DNA from: Myroides sp. JBRI-B21084
GTDB taxonomy: Bacteria; Bacteroidota; Bacteroidia; Flavobacteriales; Flavobacteriaceae
Length of the DNA stretch: 64,000 bases
NCBI RefSeq assembly: GCF_030545015.1
Contig: NZ_CP120653.1
Span: 1,364,001-1,428,000 of the forward strand
Direction of reading: 5' to 3'
In this document: positions 61,779-64,000 of the stretch, in pieces
Layout: the number at the start of each line of letters is the position of its first letter
Position numbering within the stretch: the stretch's first letter is position 1
The notes under the pieces: generated by a model
Told to the model about the DNA's origin: nothing
The model's database searches: none
What the model saw: only the letters and a program-made list of their open reading frames with translations
Program-made: the position numbers and the translations under genes

Positions 61779-61908
61779 GCTAACGTTTTGGCGCTTGGCG
61801 AAGAAGCGGTTTTCGAAGCACTAAACTGTCTGCTAGCACTGAACTTGATACGAAGCACAAAGCTCCATTTAAGCACTGAACCCGCTTTTTTGCCAAACGC
61901 CTGTTAGC
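61779..61908 (-). repeat. attC 43
   Basis: GGCGCTTGGCGAAGAAGCGG pairs with CCCGCTTTTTTGCCAAACGC. Cores GCTAAC and GTTAGC. Confidence 0.85.
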
Positions 61909-62896
61909 TGTAGTTTTTTCTTCTTGTCGCAATGTCGTATATTATTAGAATAAATGGAAAAGTCACAAACACTATCCAAATTGCAACGTGTCTTGGAAGA
62001 ATTTGATAGTGATAATTTAAAGCAAAAATTGTCCCTGTAAATAGCACACAAAAGAAAGAATGTAAAATACTAACTTGTCTGTCTGAATACCTTTTAATGT
62101 GGTCGCCTTTAAGTTCTTTTAAGTCTCGAAAGTATTGTGCATTGAAAAAAGTCCCTTTACCTGGCAGAAAACCCATAAGCATAATGAAATTTTGGATTAT
62201 GTAAATACAAGAAACTCCTAATAAAAAAAACTGAAGTCCGATGTAAAGTCCGTGAGTTATGTCTGCCGTATTTTCAATTTGTTCATTTTGATAAACTCTG
62301 TAAATATTGTCTGAAGCGAACAACATCATAATTATTGAACTCCAAATACTTAAAGTAAGTCTGCTTGTCCGTGATAAAATAGCATGAGTAAAAGCATGGA
62401 ATACTGAATAAAGTGAAAACAAAAGTCCAATAATCATTACGGATTTTAACAATATACTATTGGTGTCAATAAAACCATAGTCCACAACCCAATAGATTAC
62501 GGCTATAGATTGTAAAAGTGTAATTCCTTCTGTCAGCTTTGGAATAACTTTGTCGCCATGAAAAGCAATTGAAAATATAGCAAACAAAATAATGAACCAA
62601 TAAGGAAACGCTTCAATATGATTTTCAAAATTGTAGCCATGTTCTCTTTTGCCAGGAAGAAATGCAAAAAAGCTAAATATAAATGAAGCCAAAGCTGTCA
62701 ACAAAACTGTCGACCACTTGTCGGAAAGTCTCTTGCCCTCAAAAATTACTCCTGCAATAATTGCGATGACACTTATTGGTATTAATCGTCTGTCCGATGA
62801 ACTTATGCGATAACCAACATAACTTGTCAATGCAAGAACTAAAAGTCCTATAAAAATCAACAATAAGTTTATATTTCTTTGTGCGTTTTTACTCAT
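61904..62896 (-). CDS. Polytopic membrane protein, unknown
   Basis: Met at 62896 (MSKNAQRNINLLLIF) preferred; the frame is open upstream into the repeat. About 330 residues with roughly ten hydrophobic segments and short loops. The one hydrophilic segment (FLPGKGTFFNAQYFRDLKELKGDHIKRYSDRQ) lies in the C-terminal third. No transporter signature recognised. The stop TAA is the attC-core TAA at 61904-61906. Single gene of its cassette (GTTAGCTGTA). Confidence 0.65.
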   Translation of the reverse strand: MSKNAQRNINLLLIFIGLLVLALTSYVGYRISSSDRRLIPISVIAIIAGVIFEGKRLSDKWSTVLLTALASFIFSFFAFLPGKREHGYNFENHIEAFPYWFIILFAIFSIAFHGDKVIPKLTEGITLLQSIAVIYWVVDYGFIDTNSILLKSVMIIGLLFSLYSVFHAFTHAILSRTSRLTLSIWSSIIMMLFASDNIYRVYQNEQIENTADITHGLYIGLQFFLLGVSCIYIIQNFIMLMGFLPGKGTFFNAQYFRDLKELKGDHIKRYSDRQVSILHSFFCVLFTGTIFALNYHYQILPRHVAIWIVFVTFPFILIIYDIATRRKNYS

Positions 62897-62949
62897 TCTT
62901 TTTGTCTGGTCGTTGTCTTTTATGTGGGTCGTCCAAAAATTACAGCTAA

Positions 62950-63107
62950 CGGGGCGGCGGCTTTGCGAAGTTCTTTTTCCGAGCAAGCTCGGAGAAAGGA
63001 TTTAGCAAAATCGCATGATGTGCGAAGTTCGCGAAGCGACAAGCGCATCGTGCGGTGTAGGCGCCGCCCCGATGTGGCGAAAGGAGCGAAAGCGGATTTC
63101 GCCACAT
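62950..63107 (-). mobile_element. 158-bp mini-cassette, copy 14
   Basis: Same plan, apex loop AA, with the GAGCGAAAGCGG spacer variant shared with copy 10. Confidence 0.8.
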
Positions 63108-63233
63108 CGGTTCGGGGCTTGGCGTAGTGGCGGCATTATAGCACTGCCGTTGATACGAAGCACCAAAGTTCAAATTTAGCACAAATGTTCATACGAAGCA
63201 CTTCGCCCGCCATTACGCCAAGCCCTTGTTATA
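63108..63233 (-). repeat. attC 44 (last in window)
   Basis: CGGGGCTTGGCGTAGTGGCGG-type left arm pairs with CCGCCATTACGCCAAGCCC. Right core GTTATA. No matching GTTATAGCC core is visible to its right up to 64000. Confidence 0.8.
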
Positions 63234-63382
63234 GCCAGTGGTTCTTGTCCACCGTCCTTGTGAACCATTGTCAATACTGCATTTCTCCGTCTTTGTCGTG
63301 TCGGGATGTGCGGTTGCGTATTTTTTATTTTCAGAAAGGGTGGAGCTTTTTTTTAATTCAATTTTGTTTGGGCGGAAAAGGG

Positions 63383-63443
63383 ATAAGCTCTTTTGCAAAC
63401 TTTGGATTGTGTTTCGGCTTGTGCGGTTTGCAAATGTGCTTAC
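63383..63443. repeat. Bulged palindrome P3
   Basis: TAAGC-TCTTTT-GCAAAC pairs with GTTTGC-AAATGT-GCTTA, same order as P1, loop TTTGGATTGTGTTTCGGCTTG. Sits downstream of the DUF2141 gene, where it could terminate the RND operon. Confidence 0.55.
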
Positions 63444-63457
63444 ACCTGTGTCGGGGC

Positions 63458-63907
63458 TTACATATAAATTATCCTTACACTAATCGTTTTGTCTGTGTTC
63501 AATTCAAAACTTGCTTTGGAAAAATTAGGCCTGTTTCGCAAACCTATTGACTGATAATTAGAAAATCCAATTCCTTCTTTGGGCAAAAGAAAGCCTTTAT
63601 CAACCTTACCGTTGCTGTTTTCATCGTGTAAAATATTCACGGCATATTTCCCTTTGGGCAGATTTTTAAAAGTAATTTCAGATTTGCCATTTACAATTTT
63701 CGCTTTCTCTAATCGGTAATATTTTTTGTAATCTTCATCGGGGATTGAATTATCTTTGTTATAGAGGGCGAATTGAACAACACCCTTTGAATTTCGTAAA
63801 TTTTCTACCTTAACGGTCAAGATGTAGGTTTCTGCCTGATTTTCCGAAAACGAACAGAGAAAAAAACATAACCCAACTGTCAGTATAATAAAAATTGTTG
63901 CTTTCAT
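63458..63907 (-). CDS. Secreted DUF2141 protein
   Basis: 149 residues with a signal peptide (MKATIFIILTVGLCFFLCSFS). The mature domain matches DUF2141: NSKGVVQFALYNKD, FKNLPKGKYAVNILHDENSNGKVDKGF. Small periplasmic beta protein of unknown role, common in Bacteroidota. Its start abuts the stop of the upstream RND gene with no gap, so the two are one operon. It lies beyond the last attC and may be ordinary chromosome. Confidence 0.85.
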   Translation of the reverse strand: MKATIFIILTVGLCFFLCSFSENQAETYILTVKVENLRNSKGVVQFALYNKDNSIPDEDYKKYYRLEKAKIVNGKSEITFKNLPKGKYAVNILHDENSNGKVDKGFLLPKEGIGFSNYQSIGLRNRPNFSKASFELNTDKTISVRIIYM

Positions 63908-64000
63908 TTATTGTTGTTTTTTATTTGAACCCAATTTTTCTTTTATTCTATCTACTCCGTAGTAAACCATTGGCACTAAATAAACCGTCAATGCCAATGA
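63908..64000 (-). CDS. C-terminal end of an RND-type efflux transporter (5' part beyond window)
   Basis: The last 30 codons read SLALTVYLVPMVYYGVDRIKEKLGS then a Lys/Gln tail and TAA at 63908. The Tyr-Leu-Val-Pro-hydrophobic-Tyr-Tyr segment is typical of the final helix of RND (AcrB/CusA/SwrC-like) permeases. An inner-membrane proton-driven exporter. Too little sequence to say which subfamily. Confidence 0.6.
   Translation of the reverse strand, partial: SLALTVYLVPMVYYGVDRIKEKLGSNKKQQ

Noticed and set aside
3847..63107. 158-bp repeat as a classical MITE or insertion sequence
   Set aside because: No terminal inverted repeats at its outermost ends, no target-site duplication, and always at one base position of the attC core in one orientation. 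Kept only as an alternative.
1467..63233. CRISPR array
   Set aside because: Repeats are 95-195 bp palindromes separated by whole genes, not short direct repeats with uniform spacers; no cas genes.
1..64000. tRNA or rRNA genes
   Set aside because: I saw no cloverleaf with a TTCGA-type arm and CCA end and no rRNA-like sequence on either strand; a tRNA scan would be decisive.

Overview
The window is an AT-rich stretch from a member of the Bacteroidota, probably flavobacterial. The evidence is lysine/asparagine/isoleucine-rich proteins, Gln- or Cys-processed secretion signals, a DUF2141/RND operon, a Reg_prop propeller, no Shine-Dalgarno sequences, and a promoter of the TTTG-N19-TAnnTTTG type. 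Almost the whole window (about 1.5 to 63.2 kb) is a cassette array of integron type. I count 44 attC-like imperfect palindromes, mostly 125-195 bp. Each has a left arm AAC and a right arm GTT on the + strand, and they separate genes that nearly all read on the - strand. The key proof is that the bases beside the AAC core at the 5' end of a cassette reappear beside the GTT core at the 3' end of the SAME cassette, and not across one palindrome. That is the signature of excision and insertion at G^TTRRRY by an integron integrase. No integrase gene is visible, so this is the inner part of a sedentary chromosomal integron or a cluster of attC sites lacking integrase.

Region by region. 0-9 kb: a partial rhomboid protease, a decayed hydrolase/Crp cassette, a lipoprotein, a small secreted protein, a cassette without a gene, a reverse-oriented gene whose start lies inside its own attC, a DinB-fold protein, a HEAT-like secreted protein and a membrane protein. 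9-24.6 kb: a GHKL-ATPase/nuclease giant, paired RlaP-like nucleotidyltransferases, a leucine-rich protein, DUF4184, an unknown two-gene operon, membrane proteins, a secreted propeller and DUF4274. 24.6-49 kb: defence-like cassettes (EVE-nuclease, GmrSD-type DUF262/DUF1524, HNH, MBL plus membrane protein, HsdR-N-like nuclease, PIN toxin module, D12 methylase plus nuclease, HEPN, GIY-YIG, AIPR, EVE-HNH) mixed with unknown secreted and membrane proteins. 49-54.6 kb: one 5.6-kb six-gene cassette carrying a type II restriction-modification system with controller and a Kiwa-like pair. 54.6-63.2 kb: an FRG-domain protein, a zinc-ribbon protein, a SIR2 protein, an EcoRI-type methylase with DUF262-HNH, a tRNA_anti-like protein and a polytopic membrane protein. 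63.2-64 kb: DUF2141 and the end of an RND transporter, which look like ordinary chromosome or an unusually large cassette.

The most novel element is a 158-bp GC-rich repeat present 14 times. It always lies in the same orientation and always exactly at the crossover point of an attC. It has cassette architecture itself: a 12-bp start motif, its complement at the 3' side, then an attC-like foldback. It carries no gene, and its core reads GAT/ATC instead of GTT/AAC. I interpret it as a gene-less mini-cassette that has spread through the array. An attC-targeting element is the main alternative.

Taken together the array looks like a reservoir of phage-defence, restriction and envelope or secreted genes. 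About ten genes borrow the TAA of the attC core as their stop codon.
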